Assembly: GCA_949752795.1 (NCBI GenBank)
Contig: OX457071.1
Span: 27,140,800-27,204,799, forward strand
Length of the DNA: 64,000 nucleotides
Direction: 5' to 3'
Source of the DNA: Hyperoodon ampullatus
Taxonomy: Eukaryota > Chordata > Mammalia > Artiodactyla > Ziphiidae
The position numbers were made by a program, and so were the translations under genes. Each line of letters opens with the position of its first letter. Position 1 is the first letter of the stretch. This document shows positions 23,976-38,319 of this stretch, piece after piece. A model generated the notes under the pieces. It did no database searches. It was not told the DNA's origin and saw nothing but the letters and a program-made list of their open reading frames with translations.

Positions 23976-26900
23976 ATAATCAGTAACCATTCTCATCATT
24001 GTGTCACCATCCTAACTCTAGTTGTTCAATACAGTAGCTTTAGAGAGGAAGGTGGCAGCCCCAGAATCTTCACTGGTCACCTTTACATACTCAGGTTCAC
24101 TGTCCTAGGCCAGACCCATGTCCCCTTGTTAATTGTAAATTAATACAACACCCAGCTAGATCTATTATAGGATATTCTCTCACACTCATGCATAATCCAT
24201 CCTCAGCCCTTAAACCCTGACACTTACCCCGCTTGTTTAATTAGATGTGACATTGGTCTATTCTTTGGAAAGACTCTTCTCCCTAACCAAAATGATCACG
24301 TTACTGCTCAAAGCTTTAGCCATCCAATCTATATATAAGGCTGACAGAAATTCAGTTTATTAGAACAAAAATTCTAAAATAATAATAATAATTAAACAAA
24401 ATAGACAAAGGCACCTGCACTCAAAAGTTGATTTTTAAATATTTCATTTGGTTCTGTGTTTGTTTTTTGTTTCATTGAATACAGAATTATGAGGCAAAGC
24501 ACCTTCAAGGAAAAATTGCATTAACAAGAAGCCTGGGCACACTTTGGATTACATATTAAAACAGAATTCAGGTCCTTTTATGGAAAAGTAGCTTCAATAT
24601 TTACTTCAGTCCATCTTTTGCCCATTAAATATTTCCATGTTCCTAACGTACCATGTGCTAAGGAATATATATATTTATCTTTGGGTGATATTTTCTTTAA
24701 CTTAATACATCACATGGAATTTCTTTCTACACCATTGAATATTTCTATAAATAGATCCTAAAACTGTAAAATAAATGGTCGAGGTTATTTTTCTGCTCTA
24801 TTATAATCCAGAAAAATTCAAACACTTTTTCTTCCAATCAATTAGAAATACTTTGGGGAAGAAGAAAAAACATATTCATATTATATTTGTATTATAAATA
24901 TTTATGTAATGTAAAACAAGGGAAGAGTTTGTTTATGTATTTTAGATTGTGGTATACCAAGTTAGATAATTCAGATTAAAAATCCATGTTAGGTCTATAT
25001 AAGGCAGTTAGTTGTCTACACCAATGAAATTAGGCAGTTAACTGTCAGATCTGGCCATCTCTTTGTATATTGAAAGCAATCTAAACATTGTGTTTCGTAA
25101 CTTAAACTTTCACTGTTACTATAAGATGCATGCCTTGTTCTTAGCATAAAATAGGTTTTCTTGGCAAAGCAAAGGATTTTTAATGATTACAGTAACATTT
25201 CTCTTGTCCTTGGGAACATTCCATCTTGCTATGGACTGTAGCAGAGAGGGCTAGCTGTTCTTCAAGGTTTCATGCTCTCCTTCCTTAATGGAGAGTTGTT
25301 GCTGGGAAGTGGCCACCCCAGCAGAGACTACATTTCCTAATCCTCTCACCCTTTCATCTACATATGGGCATGTGATTGACTTGCCCCCATGGAATGGGAG
25401 CAGCTGTGATGTATGTCACTTCCATGCTGTGATGGGAAGCCACATGTTGAAGATGGCAGATCCCCCATCCACTTGGACCATTTTTAACTGAATGGGGCAA
25501 AGCACTTCACCTCCCCACCAGGAACATCTGCACTGGAGTGTTATATGATACAGTGTTATAAACTACACAAAAAATGCAGTTTGTCTTATTACATGACTAA
25601 AATCTGGGGATTTATGTCTTATAGTAGTTAGCATTACTGTAACTAATACATGGTAGGTATGTTATAATTATTCAGAGAGAAACTGATCTATAAAACAAAT
25701 TACTTACACAATATGCTTACTATAGAAGTCAATGCAGATGGAGAATTGGGATTACTACCAAAGTTAGAGAACAATGTCAGAGAGGCCAGCTGGGACCTCA
25801 GGCAGAGCTTCATATTGTTTAAGGTCTTCGTAGATTCATCATGATACAGGTTCTGGCCCTCTGTATGGTGGGTCCAAAGTTAACTTTGCCCTGGTGACCT
25901 AACTCACATTAGCCAAATTCATAAGAGGTGATTTGTAAAGCCTGTTGTCAATATATTCATTCACTCTGACACCTGTTATACTATTCTGAATACCCATGGT
26001 AAGTCCAAGAAACATATTTACCAATCCTACCTTTTGAGTCCTTTTTTCCCCCAGACTCTATGAAGACCACAATTCTGTTGACATAATTATTTTAAATAGT
26101 CAACTTATAGTACAAATGAGCAGATAAATATTACATCATTATCTCCCTGAAGATATATCTGACTCAGCAGATATGGTTTTGAAACCATTTTTTAAGGTTG
26201 ATTGCTCTACAAATGATTATATAAATCTGCTTTGTGGATAGTTATTAGCTTTACTCTAAATGATCGTTTCCTCCATTTGGGGGCCATATTATTCTGAAAA
26301 GAGATATATATGACCTAACGTCATAAAAGACAAGAAGTGGGAATTAAAAAAGAGGATTGAACAATTAGATAATGAGAAACAAAAAGCCCTGAAGAGAGAT
26401 ATAGACATCAAAGTAAAAAGATGTTTCCCATGACATCAGTACTTAGATTGGTGGCCCAAAGAAAACTGAGGTGATTGGATTATTTATAGAATCACTGTGC
26501 TTATGTTTGTGCTCTGTAAATACATCACTACATCATCCTGCATGCCTGAAGTAAATGAAACTTTACAATGTATTTATAGAACATCTGCCCCATATGCTCT
26601 CCCTTCTTCAGAATCAAAATTCAAGCCAAAAATGTCCCATCAAAAAGTAAAATTTACCGGGTCAGGCAATTAGTTGGTCAATTGTAAGAGGTCAGATTTT
26701 GCAGGAAAAGAATAAAGGAAACCTTAACATGAAAAAGAAATTGTTTTTAATATTTAATGTGGGTCATGCCAACAGAATAGAGCATATCTATTGAAAAGTT
26801 CAAAGTGTGCTTGAACCCACTGCAACATCAGAAATATCTTATTACAAATTAAAGGTCATAAACTGTGAAACATGCTTTAAAATCTGTGTTTTCAGGAAAA

Positions 26901-29900
26901 TTCTGTACAGGGACTCTGTTCTAGTACACCCTGCCATAAAAAAACCTTCTCTATCATTGCCTTCATTGTGTTCATCTGGTCTACCAGAGAAGATTATATC
27001 TATATATCTATAGATATATAGATAGATATAGATTAGATAGATGATAGATAGATAGATAGATAGATAGATATAAGCTCCACAAAGCAGAAACTGCATTTTT
27101 TTTTCTTCTTTTGCCCCTTTAGCCAAGTATCCAGGATGGAGACAAGGAAGACAACCTACTATAATGCAGAAATTAAAACATTGGAACTCCTATTAACTTA
27201 ATCTCATTCTACTTTTTAAATGTTTTATAATATAACATAATATTTTATTTATAAAATACTTATTTTGGGAATACACACACAAAACTTCTTAATTAATAGT
27301 TATGTAGGACTAAAAATTTATAGACCAGCGCCTTATGGAAACTAGCATAAGAAAAAAAATATTAAAATAATGCGCTGACTGGGCTGTTGCCATGCCGAAG
27401 GTGTAGCTTCAGAGAAAATGAAACAGATGCCCTTGAGATTGAATTCATTCTTTCATTCAGCAATTATGCATTGGGTATCTACCACATGCCAGAGGCTGTG
27501 TGGGGCAGCAGTCACCAGAGAAGTGATTGTGTTCTTAAAAATAGAGTGAAGTGACAGTAAATCCATGACCATTTTTCCCAACTGGGATTGCCCTTCCCTT
27601 TTCTGAAAAGGGCTCTGATCCCTTATCTTCAGGTAAGGACATCCCCGGAGGAACGTCACCCTTCCTGTGTGGCTGAGAAACTATGATCTACACTGTGGTC
27701 ACTTAGTGAATACTTATTGACACACTGACGGTGGGATTGCCAACACAGAAGAAAAAGATAAATTAATTCAGTGATTCCAGTATTGCTCAGGATTGTCAAA
27801 CGCATATACTTTTCAATTATAGGGGCCAGGATCCCAAGAGAGTAAATGGAATCCATATACAGTTGCCATGACTGACAAAGGATTATTTCTCACTACATCC
27901 TAACAACTGCCCTAACAGATACCTGGGGAGCCTTGAATGCTGCATTCACATGTAACCATATAATTAAATAGATAAAAACAGATACATACAGCAAGATTTT
28001 GATACAAGACCACAATGTGAATGATCCCCGAGTTTAATATACATGAGGGGAAAAGCTGTAATTGACAAATTACACACATAAGGCAGCCATATGATTTGGG
28101 ATAATATGCTCCAAAAAAAGGAAATGTCTGACACACATTTGTTTTTTCTTTTCTATTTTTTTTCCTTCTTAGAGAACATTTACGTGGCATGTTTAGTCAT
28201 GTGATTTTCTGTCTTGCAGACATCTGGCTGAGTACGTCATAATGTTGTAATGCATGTTGTGTCTCTCAAAGCAATGTTTCTCCAAAATTCAATCCCTGTT
28301 TAAACAAAAGTGACTTTCTCTTTCCACATTAAAATTAAGATCCAAAAAAATATTTTCGCGTATTATAATGGCCCTAGCATTTCCCATGTCTGTAAGACAG
28401 GAACTTTAGAAGATTTGATCCATCTTCAAAAGACCCACAATCCTCAAGGGCAGTCTATTTATATAGAGATCACAATGATAAAACATGTGGTTGATTTGAT
28501 TACCTCAGCAGATGGAAAAGTAGGAATCAACCAGTTGAGTTTTACTCCACTCACTCCAGACATCTAATGGATGAGGACTCACAGCGAAAGATTATTACCT
28601 TTTTTGGCCACAGAATCTGCCAGAAGGAGTTTCTGCTGTGAAGCACTAGAAAGAGAGATAGAGAATTTTGAATGTCATTGGCTTTCCTCCCTCATTCTTT
28701 ATTCAGTGTCTGTCAGCAAGTTTCAAGAAATTCTTCATTGCCCAATAATTATTCTATTTGATTCCTAGAAATAGGATTCAATCTGATTTAGATTCCTGTG
28801 TTAATATTCAAAGATATCATAATAATATTATTATGTGAAGTAATTAAGAATTATCAAATCTAAAGGAATGTACTAGTAAAAACATACACGTTTTTCAAAA
28901 ATATAGGCATACATTTTAACATATCCCAACGTATGTGTGTGTATAAAATAGAGAATGTGTGTGATGAAAATATGGTATAGACTTATTTAGTCTTAAGCTC
29001 TCAGAGTCACAAATGCAAAAAACTCTAGCAGTCTAGTGACATAGTTTTGAAGAAAGGAAAAGTGGAAGCAAGCCAACTTAGGAACTGATTAAGTATTCAG
29101 CAGAGAATTTTCTGTGGTTCTGTCAAAAGGCTCTGTCAGTGCATTTAACTATGTGGACAAAAGGTTGTTGAGATCACACAAAGGATTTTTCCAATTCAAA
29201 TGCTACAGATGAAATGATATTCACATAGAAACACACCAGATCTCCAAAGCTTAATAAAAGCCACATCTATTCATTTTATGACTTGAACTTGCAAGTGAAG
29301 TAAGAAACCAGTATAAAACAAGCATAAAGAAATCTCTTTAGGAACGGAATTCCTATTTGTACTTTGCATATTTACTTCGAGGCACACATTCAAGAAGAGG
29401 GCAAGTGCTAGGGCAGACACAAAGCAGGGATGTGAGCAGGTTATTTCACCCTCCTGTAAGAATAGCATCATTTGTATCTGGCCTCAAAAACCTCATTATG
29501 TGAAAAGTGGGCACACTTTTGTCTTAGAATATTTGTAAAGAGAGATCACCAATTTAGCAGAATGTTCTGAAGACTTAACATTCAAAGCAGCCATGTATTC
29601 AAATTTGAATAAAGCCTAAGAACTGAACAAAATGACTCCATATATTTTAATAGCTCCTTGATAAAACTTCTTTACTTTCATGAGTCAATAGGTATAATAG
29701 TTTCAACCAGTACTAACTCAACAGTAGAGGAAAAAATCAACAGGTCAGATTGCCTTTATGAGGTGGGTGTGAATTCTGTGGTCTTCTTCCTGCTAAGATT
29801 CTGTGCTCATCCTATAGTCAAATCATATAAGGTTCTGATTAGAGAGACCTCAGAAACATTTCAGAGAGAATTGCTCAAACTGTGTTGTAGAGACTCCTTA

Positions 29901-29990
29901 GTCCCACAGGGGCCAACAGGAGAGCAGTGAAGTGATAGGGGAACAGGAGGAATGGAACAGGGCTGGCCTCTGGAAGAATAGAGATGCTCT
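23976..29990. other. No gene recognised; sparse ancient repeats
   Basis: About 6 kb of AT-rich sequence without convincing coding potential. At roughly 25210-25680 there is a segment (GGGCATGTGATTGACTTGCC, GAAGCCACATGTTGAAGATG, CTGTAACTAATACATGG) resembling an old LTR of the MLT type, with low confidence. A TAGA microsatellite lies at 26998-27071. The open frames at 28310-28567 and 26842-27126 look like chance; the second runs through the microsatellite. Confidence 0.45.
26998..27071. repeat. (TAGA)n/(TATC)n microsatellite
   Basis: Imperfect tetranucleotide run of TATC then TAGA units, probably polymorphic. Confidence 0.9.
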
Positions 29991-29994
29991 GCTT

Positions 29995-32900
29995 TTCTTT
30001 TTAAAGTTACTTTATTGAGATATGACTGACATACAAAAAGCTGTACATAGTTAATGTATACAGTTTTGATGAGTTTGGAGACGAGTATTCATTGTGAAAC
30101 CATCACCACAATCAAAGCCATAAACTTATTCATCACCTCCAAAAGTTTCCTATGACCCCTTTTATGTATTCATATATTTGTTATTTTTTTAATTCTGGGA
30201 CAAGAGCACTTATAAGATCTACTCTCTTAGCAAATTTTCACGTATACAATATAACATTGTTAACTGTAGGCTCTATGTTGTACAGTAGATCTCTAGAATT
30301 TACCCATCTTTCATAACTGAAATTTTGTAGCCTTTGACTAGCATCCTTCCATTTTCTCCTCCTATCAGCCACTGGCAAACACCATTCTACTCTCTGGTTC
30401 TATGCATCTGACCATTTTATATTGCCCATTAAAGTGGGATCATACAACATTTGTCCTTCTGTGTCTGACTTCATTCACTTAGCATAATGACCCCCACATG
30501 CATTTATGTTGCCACAAATGACAGGATTTCCTTCTTTTTAAAGGCTGAATGATATTCTACTGTAAGAATATACCACATTTTTTTATCCATTCATCTGATG
30601 GACTTTTAGATTATTTCCATACCTTGGCTATTAGAAATAATGCTGCAATAAACCTAAGCATGCAATATCTCTTTGAGATCCTGATTTCAATTCCTTTGAA
30701 TATGTACCAAGAAGTGGGATTGCTGGAGCAAATGGTAATTCTATTTTTAATTTTTTTGAGGAAACTCCATACTGTCTTCCATAGTGGCTGCACCAATTTA
30801 CATTCCTTCCAAGAGTGTGCAGGGGTTCCCTTTTCGCCACATGCTTTCCAATACTTGTTATCTTTTGTTTTTTTGATAATAGCCATTCTAACCAGTGTGA
30901 GGTGATATCTCACTGTGGCTTTGATTTGTATTTTCCTGAAGATTAATGATAGTGAGCATGTTTTCATGCACCTATTAGCCATCTCTATGACTTCCATGGA
31001 AAAACGTCTATTTAAATCTTCTGCCCATTTTTAAATCAGATTTTTTTTTTGCTGTTGAGTTGTATGAGTTTTTCAGATATTTTGGATATTAATCCCTTAT
31101 CAGAGATATGATTTGCAAGTATTTTCTCCCATTTCTTAGCTTGTCCTTTGTTTTGTTGATGGTTTTTGTTGCTGTGCAGAAGCTTTTTAGTTTGATGTAG
31201 TCCCATTTATTTAGTTTTGCTTTTGTGGTCTTTGCCGAGACCAATGTCAAGGAACTTCCCCCCAAGTTTTCTTCTAGATGGTTTATAATTTCTTGTCTTA
31301 CTTTCAAGTGTTTAATATATTTAGAGTTGATTTTTGTATATGGTATAAGATAGGGGCCCAGGTTCATTCTTTTGCATATGGCTGTCCAATTTCTCCAACA
31401 CCATGTATTAAAGAAACTGTCCTTTCTCCACTGCATATTTTTTGCCCTTTTGTCTTGAAGTAATTCACCATATAGGCATGAATCTATTTCTGGGCCCTCC
31501 ATTCTGTTCCATGGATCTATGTCTCTGTTTTTATGCTAATACCATTACCTTTGCTTTGTAATATATTTTGAAATGAGGAAGAACGTTGTCTCCAGCTTTG
31601 TTCTTCTTTCTCAATATTGCTTTTGTCATTTGGGATATTTTGTGGTTTCATACAAATTTTAAGATGGTTTTTCCTACTTCTGTGGAAAACACCATTTGAA
31701 TTTCAACTGGGATTACATTGAATCTATAGATCACTTTGAGTAGTATAAACTTTTTAACAATATTAATTCTTCCAGTCCATGAGCAGAAAATGTCTTTCCA
31801 TTTATTTGCATCTTCTTCAATTTCTTTTATTAGTGTCATAGTTTTCAGAGTACAAATCCTTTGCCTCCTTGATGAAATTTATCCCTAGGTATTTTATTCA
31901 TTTTGATGCAATTATAAGTGAAATTTTTTCTTAATTTTTCTTTCTAATAGTTCTTAATTTGTGTATAGAAATGCAACAGCTTTTTGTGTATTGATTTTGC
32001 AACAAATTCATTTATTCTGACAGTTTTAGATGGAGTTGCAAGGGTTTTCTATCTATAATATCATGTCATTTGCAAATACTGTCAGTTTTACCTCTTCTTT
32101 TCCAATTTGGATGTCTTTTATTTCTTTTTCTTGACTCATTGCTCTGGCTAGGACTTCCAGTACCATGTTGAATAAAAGTGGTAAGAGTGGGCATCTCTGT
32201 CTTGTTCCTGATCTTAAAGGACAAGCTATCAGCTTTTCACCATTGAATATGTAAGTTGTGGGCTTGTCATATATGGCCTTTATTATGTTGATGTATGTTC
32301 CTCAATACCCAGTTTGGTTTTTTTCATGAATGGATGTTGAATTTTGTCAAATGCTTTTTCTGCATTTATTGAGATAATCATATGACTTTTTCCCTTCATT
32401 TTGTTAATGTGGGGTATCAGATTTATTGTTTTGTGGGTGTTGAACCATCCTTGCATCTCTGAATAAATCTGACATGACAATTGTGTGTAATCCTTTTTAT
32501 GTATTATTGAATTCAATTTACTAATATTTTATTAAGAATTTTTGCATCTATGTTCATCAGGAATGTTGACATATAATTTTCTTTTCTTGTAGTGTCCTTG
32601 TCTGATTTTAGTATCAGAGCAATGCTGGCCTCATACAACGAGTTTGGAAGTATTTCCTCCTTTTTTATATCTTGGAAGAGTTTGAGAAGGATTGGTATTA
32701 ATTTTTTAAAGGATGGGAGAATTCACCCATGAAGCCATCTGGTCCTGGGCTTTTCTTTGTTGGGAGTTTTTTGATTACTGATTCAGTTGCCTTATTTTTT
32801 ATTAGTCTGTTCATGCTTTCTATTTATTCTTGATTCAGTCTTGGTAAGTTGTATGTTTCTAGGAATTTAACCATTTTTTTTAGGTTGTCCAATTTTTGTT

Positions 32901-33780
32901 ATATAATTATTCATAATAGTCATTTAAGTTTTTTAAATTTCTGTACCATCAGTTGTAATATCTCATCTTTCACTTCTGATCTTATTTATTTGAGTCTTCT
33001 CTCTTTTCTCAGTTTAGCTAATGGTTTGTCAATTTTATTTATCTTTTGAAAAAGCCAACTCTTAGTTCTATTTTTCTATCCTCTATTTCATTTATTGCTG
33101 CCCTAATCTTTATTATTTACTTCCTTCTGCTAACTTTGGGCTTAGTTTGTTCTTCCCTTTCTAATGCCTTGAGGTGTAAAGTTAGACTGCTAATTTGAAA
33201 TCTTTCTTCTTTTTTAATGTAGATGTTTATTGCTACAAATATCTCTCTTAGTACTGATTTTATTTCATCCCATAAGTTAGTATGTTGTGTTTTTCTTTGT
33301 CTCAAGATATTTTCTTATTTCCTTTTTTATTCCATCTTTGACCCAATGGATGTTTGAGTGTGTTATTTAATTTCCATGTATTTACGAATTTTCCCATTTT
33401 CCTTCTATTATTGATTTCTAGGTCCATTGTATTATGATCAGAAAAGATACTTTGGTTGATTACAGTCTTCTTAAATTTGTTAAAACTTGTTTTTTCAACC
33501 TAGCATGTGATCTATTTTAGAGGATGTTCCATGCACGTTTGAGAAGAATGAGTATTCTGCTGCTATTTGGTGAAATGTCCTATATATGTCTATCAGGTAC
33601 ATTTGGTCTATAGGGTTGTTCAGTTCTGTTGTTTCCTTATTGATTTCCTGTCTGGATGATATATTTATTATTGATAGTGAGGTATTGAAGTCTCCTACTA
33701 TCATTGTATTGTGTACTTTTCCCTTCAGATCTGCCAGTGTTTGCAGAGTAGCTCTTCTTTTATGGGTCTAAATAAGGGAG
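29995..33780 (-). mobile_element. Older L1, - strand, ORF2 plus 3' UTR
   Basis: The L1 3' UTR is at the left (about 29995-30560, with ACTTTATTGAGATATGACTG). ORF2 fragments continue on - : 30611-30997 (C-terminal region with [13 protein letters not shown]), 31089-31502, 31648-31839 (RT thumb-like), 32283-32516 (fingers/palm, [13 protein letters not shown]) and 33495-33704 (endonuclease-side, MIVGDFNTSLS). Each is broken by stops or frameshifts. The 5' part is missing beyond about 33740, where unrelated sequence precedes the SINE at 33829. Confidence 0.85.
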
Positions 33781-33828
33781 CTCTGTGTAATAAGCCATTA
33801 AAAAAAAACAAGGGAGTGTTCCACTAAC

Positions 33829-34045
33829 TTTTTTTTTTTTTTTTTTTTTTTTGTGGTATGCGGGACTCTCACTGCTGTGGCCTCTCCCATTGCAGAGCAC
33901 AGGCTCTGGATGCGCAGGCTCAGCGGCCATGGCTCACGGGCCCAGCCACTCCGCGGCATGTGGGATCTTCCCGGACCAGGGCACAGACCCATGTCCCCTG
34001 CATCGGCAGGCGGACTTTCAACCACTGCACCACCAGGGAAGCTCT
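33829..34045 (-). mobile_element. CHR-2-type SINE in the A-tail of an L1
   Basis: Reverse-complemented CHR-2: long poly(T) at the left (33829-33852), body, and head ACCAGGGAAGCTC at the right. It directly abuts the 3' terminus of the next L1 (34046), consistent with insertion into the L1 poly(A). A separate target duplication therefore cannot be resolved. Confidence 0.9.
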
Positions 34046-34880
34046 TTTTTAACACCTTTATTGGAGTATAATTGCTTCACAATGGTGTGTTAGTTTCTGC
34101 TGTATAACAAAGTGAATCAGCTATACATATAAACACATCCCCATATCTCCTCCCTCTTGCGTCTCCCTCCCACCCCTCTAGATGGCAACAAAGCACCAAG
34201 CTGATCTCCCTGTGTTATGTGGCTGCTTCCCATTAGCTATCTGTTTTACATTTGGTAGTGTATATATGTCCATGCCACTCTCTCACTTCGTCCCAGCTTA
34301 CCCATCCCCTCCCTGTGTCCTCAAGTCCATTCTCTATGTCTGAGTCTTTAATCCTATTCTGCCACTAGGTTTTCAGAACCTTTTTTTTTTTTTTTAGATT
34401 CCATATATATGTGTTAGCATACGGTTTTTGTTTTCCTTTCTGACTTACTTCACTCTGTTTGAAAGACTCTAGGTCCATCCACCTCACTACAAATAACTCA
34501 GTTTTGTTTCTTTTCATGAGGTCAGGGAGCCTGATTCCTCCAGCTCCATTTTTATTCCTCAAGAATGCTTTGGCTATTTGGGGTCTTTTCTGTTTCCATA
34601 CAAACTGTGAAATTTTTTGTTCTAGTTATGTGAAAAATGCCATTGGTATTTTGGTAGGGATTGCATTGAATCTGTAGATTGCTTTGGGTATTATAGTCAT
34701 TTTCACAATGTTGATTTTTCCAATCCAAGAACATGGTATATCTCTCCATCTGTTTGTATCATCTATAATTTCTTTCTTCAGTGTCTTATAGTTTTCTGCA
34801 TACAGGTCTTTTGTCTCCTTAGGTAGGTGTATTCCTAGACATTTTATTCTTTTTGTTGTAATGGTAAATGGGAGTGTTTT

Positions 34881-35098
34881 TTTTCTGTTTGTTTGTTTGG
34901 TTTTTTGCCGTACGCGGAACTCTCACTGTTTTGGCCTCTCCCATTGTGGAGCACAGGCTCCAGACTCACAGGCTCAGCGGCCATGGCTCACAGGCCTAGC
35001 CACTCTGTGGCATGTGGGATCCTCCCGGACCGGGGCATGAACCTGTGTCCCCTGCATCGGTAGGTAGACTCTCAACCACTGCACCACCAGGGAAGCCC
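34881..35098 (-). mobile_element. CHR-2-type SINE nested in L1 ORF2
   Basis: Reverse-complemented CHR-2 body with T-rich left end and head ACCAGGGAAGCCC at the right. Target duplication TGGGAGTGTTTT at 34869-34880 and 35099-35110. Confidence 0.94.
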
Positions 35099-37263
35099 TG
35101 GGAGTGTTTTCTTAATTTCACTTCCAGATTTTTAATCATTAGTGTATAGGAATGCAAGAGATTTTTGTGCATTAATTTTGTATCCTGTTACTTTACCAGA
35201 TTCATTGATTAGCTCTGGTAGTTTTCTGGTAGCATCTTTAGGATTCTCTATGTATAGTATCATGTCATCTGCAGACAGTGACAGCTTTACTTCTTCTTTT
35301 CCAATTTGGATTCCTTTTATTTCTTTTTCTTCTCTGATTGCTGTGGCTAAAACTTCCAAAACTATGTTGAATAAGAGTGGCGAGAGTGGACAACCTTGTC
35401 TTGTTCCTGATTTCAGTGGAAATGGTTTCATGTTTTCACCATTGAGAAAAATGTTGGCAGTGGGGTTGTCATATATGGCCTTTATTATGTTTAGGTAAGT
35501 TCCCTCCATGCCTACTTTCTGGAGGGTTCTTATCATAAATGGGTGTTGAATTTTGTCAAAAGCTTTTTCTGCATCTATTGAGATGATCACATAGTTTTTA
35601 TCCTTCAATTTGTTAACTTGATGTATCACATTGATTGATTTCCATATATTGAAGAATCCTTGCATTCCTGGGGTACACCCTGCTTAATCATGGAGTATGA
35701 TCCTTTTAGTGTGTTGTTGGATTCTGTTTGCTACTATTTTGTTGAGGACTTTTGCATCTATGTTCATCAGTGATATTGGCCTGTAGTTTTCTTTCTTCGT
35801 GACATCCTTGTCTGGTTTTGGTATCAGGGTGATGGTGACCTCGTAGAATGAGTTTGGGAGTGTTCCTCCCTCTGCTATATTTTGGAAGAGTTTGAGAAGG
35901 ATAAGTGTTAGCTCTTCTCTAAATGTTTGATAGAATTCTCCTGTGAAGCCATCTTTTGTTTGCTGGAAGATTTTTAATCACAGTTTCAATTTCAGTGCTT
36001 GTGATTGGTCTGTTCATATTTTCTATTTCTTCCTGGTTCAGTCTCAGAAGGTTGTGCTTTTCTAAGAATTTGTTCATTTCTTCCAGGCTGTCCATTTTAT
36101 TGGCATATAGTTGCTTGTGGTAATCTCTCATGATCCTTTGTATTTCTGCAGTGTCAGTTGTTACTTCTCCTTTTTCATTTCTAATTCTATTAATGTGAGT
36201 CTTCTCCCTTTTTTTCTTGATGAGTCTGGCTAATGGTTTATCAATGTTGTTTATCTTCTCAAAGAACCAGCTTTCAGTTTTATTGATCTTTGCTATTGTT
36301 CCCTTCATTTCTTTTTCATTTATTTCTGATCTGATCTTTATGATTTCTTTCCTTCTGCTAACTTTGGAGTTTTTTTGTTCTTCTTTCTCTAATTGCTTTA
36401 GGTGTAAGGTTAGATTTTTTATTTCAGGTGTTTCTTGTTTCTTGAGGTAGGACTGCATTGCTAAAAACTTCCCTCTTAGAACTGCTTTTTCTGCCTCCCA
36501 TAGGTTTTGTGTCGTCTTTTTTTCATTGTCATTTGTTTCTAGGTATTTTGTAATTTCCTCTTTGATTTCTTAAGCAATCTCTTGGTTATTTAGTAGTGTA
36601 ATGTTTAGCATACATGTGTTTGTATTTTTTACAGATATTTTTCCTGTAATTGATATCTAGTCTCATAACACTGTGGTCAGAAAAGATACTTGATATGATT
36701 TCAATTTTCTTAAATATACCAAGGCTTGATTTGTGACCCAAGATATGATCTATCCTGGAGAATGTTCCATGAGCACTTGAGAAGAAAGTGTATTCTGTTG
36801 TTTTTGGATGGAATGCCCTATAAATATCAATTAAGTCCATCTGTTTAATGTTTCATTTAAAGCTTGTGCTTCCTTATTTATTTTCATTTGGATGATCTGT
36901 CATTTGGTGAAAGTGGGGTATTAACATCCCCCATGTTATAACATGTGTTACATAGTAACATAGTAACATGTGTTACTGTCGAGTTCCCCTTTTATGGCTG
37001 TTAGCATTCCCCTTAGGTATTGTGGTGCTCCTATGTTGGGTGCATAAATATTTATAACTGTTATATCTTCTTCTTGGATCGATCCCTTGATCATTATGTA
37101 GTGTCCTTCTTTGTCTCTTGTAAGAGTCTTTATTTTAAAGTCTATTTTGTCTGATATGAGAATTGCTACTCCAGCTTTCTTTTGATTTCCATTTGCATGG
37201 AATATCTTTTTCCATCCCCTCAGTTTCAGTCTGTATGTGTCCCTAGGTCTGAAGTGGGTCTCT

Positions 37264-37471
37264 TTTTTTTTTTTTTTTTGTGGTACGCGGGCCTCTCACT
37301 GTTGTGGCCTCTCCCATTGCGGAGCACAGGCTCCGGACGCGCAGGCTCAGCGGCCATGGCTCACGGGCCCAGCCGCTCCATGGCATGTGGGATCCTCCCA
37401 GACTGGGGCACGAACCCATCTCCCCTGCATTGGCAGGTGGACTCTCAACCACTGCGCCACCAGGGAAGCCC
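37264..37471 (-). mobile_element. CHR-2-type SINE nested in L1
   Basis: Reverse-complemented CHR-2 copy close to consensus. Target duplication TGAAGTGGGTCTCT at 37250-37263 and 37472-37485. Confidence 0.94.
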
Positions 37472-38319
37472 TGAAGTGGGTCTCTTGTAGACAGCATATA
37501 TAGGGGTCTTTTTTTGTACCCATTCAGCCAGTCTATGTCTTTTGGTTGGAGTAAATTTACATTTACATTTAAGGTACTTTTTGATATGTATGTTTCTATT
37601 ACCATTTTCTTAATTGTTTTGGGTTTGTTATTGTAGGTCTATTCCACTCTTGTGTTTCCTGCCTAGAGAAATTCCTTTAGCATTTGTTGTAAAGCTGGCT
37701 TGATGGTGCTGAATTCTCTTAACTTTTGCTTGTATGTAAAGGTTTTAATTACTCTGTCAAATCTGAATGAGAGCCTTGCTGGGTAGAGTAATCTTGGTTG
37801 TAGGTTCTTCCCTTTCATCACTTTAAATATGTCCTGCCATTCCCTTCTAGCTTACAGAGTTTCTGCTGGAAGATCAGCTGTTACCCTTATGGGGGTTTCC
37901 TTGTATATTATTTGTTGCTTTTCCCTTGCTGATTTTAATTTTTTTTGTATTTAATTTTTTATAGTTTGATTAGCATGTGTCCTGGCATGTTTTTTCTTGG
38001 ATTTATCCTTAATGGGACTTTATTTGATTCCTGGACTTGATTCTTTCCTTTCCCATATTAGGGAAGTTTTCAACTATAATCTCTTTAAATATTCTCTCAG
38101 TCCCTTTTTTTTTCTCTTCTTCTTCTGGGACCCCTATAATTTGAATGTTGGTGCATTTAAGGTTGTCCCAGAAGTCTCTGAGACTGTCCTCAATTCTTTT
38201 CATTCTTTTTTCTTTATTCTGCTCTGCTGTAGTTATTTCCACTATTGTATCTTCCAGATCACTTATCCATTCTTCTGCCTCAATTATTCTGCTATTGATT
38301 CCTCTGGAAAAATTTTTTT

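Noticed and set aside
35132..35665. 177-codon RT-like frame (possible gene)
   Set aside because: It is L1 ORF2 with a changed catalytic box and interruptions on both sides; it belongs to the L1 at 34046-42074.
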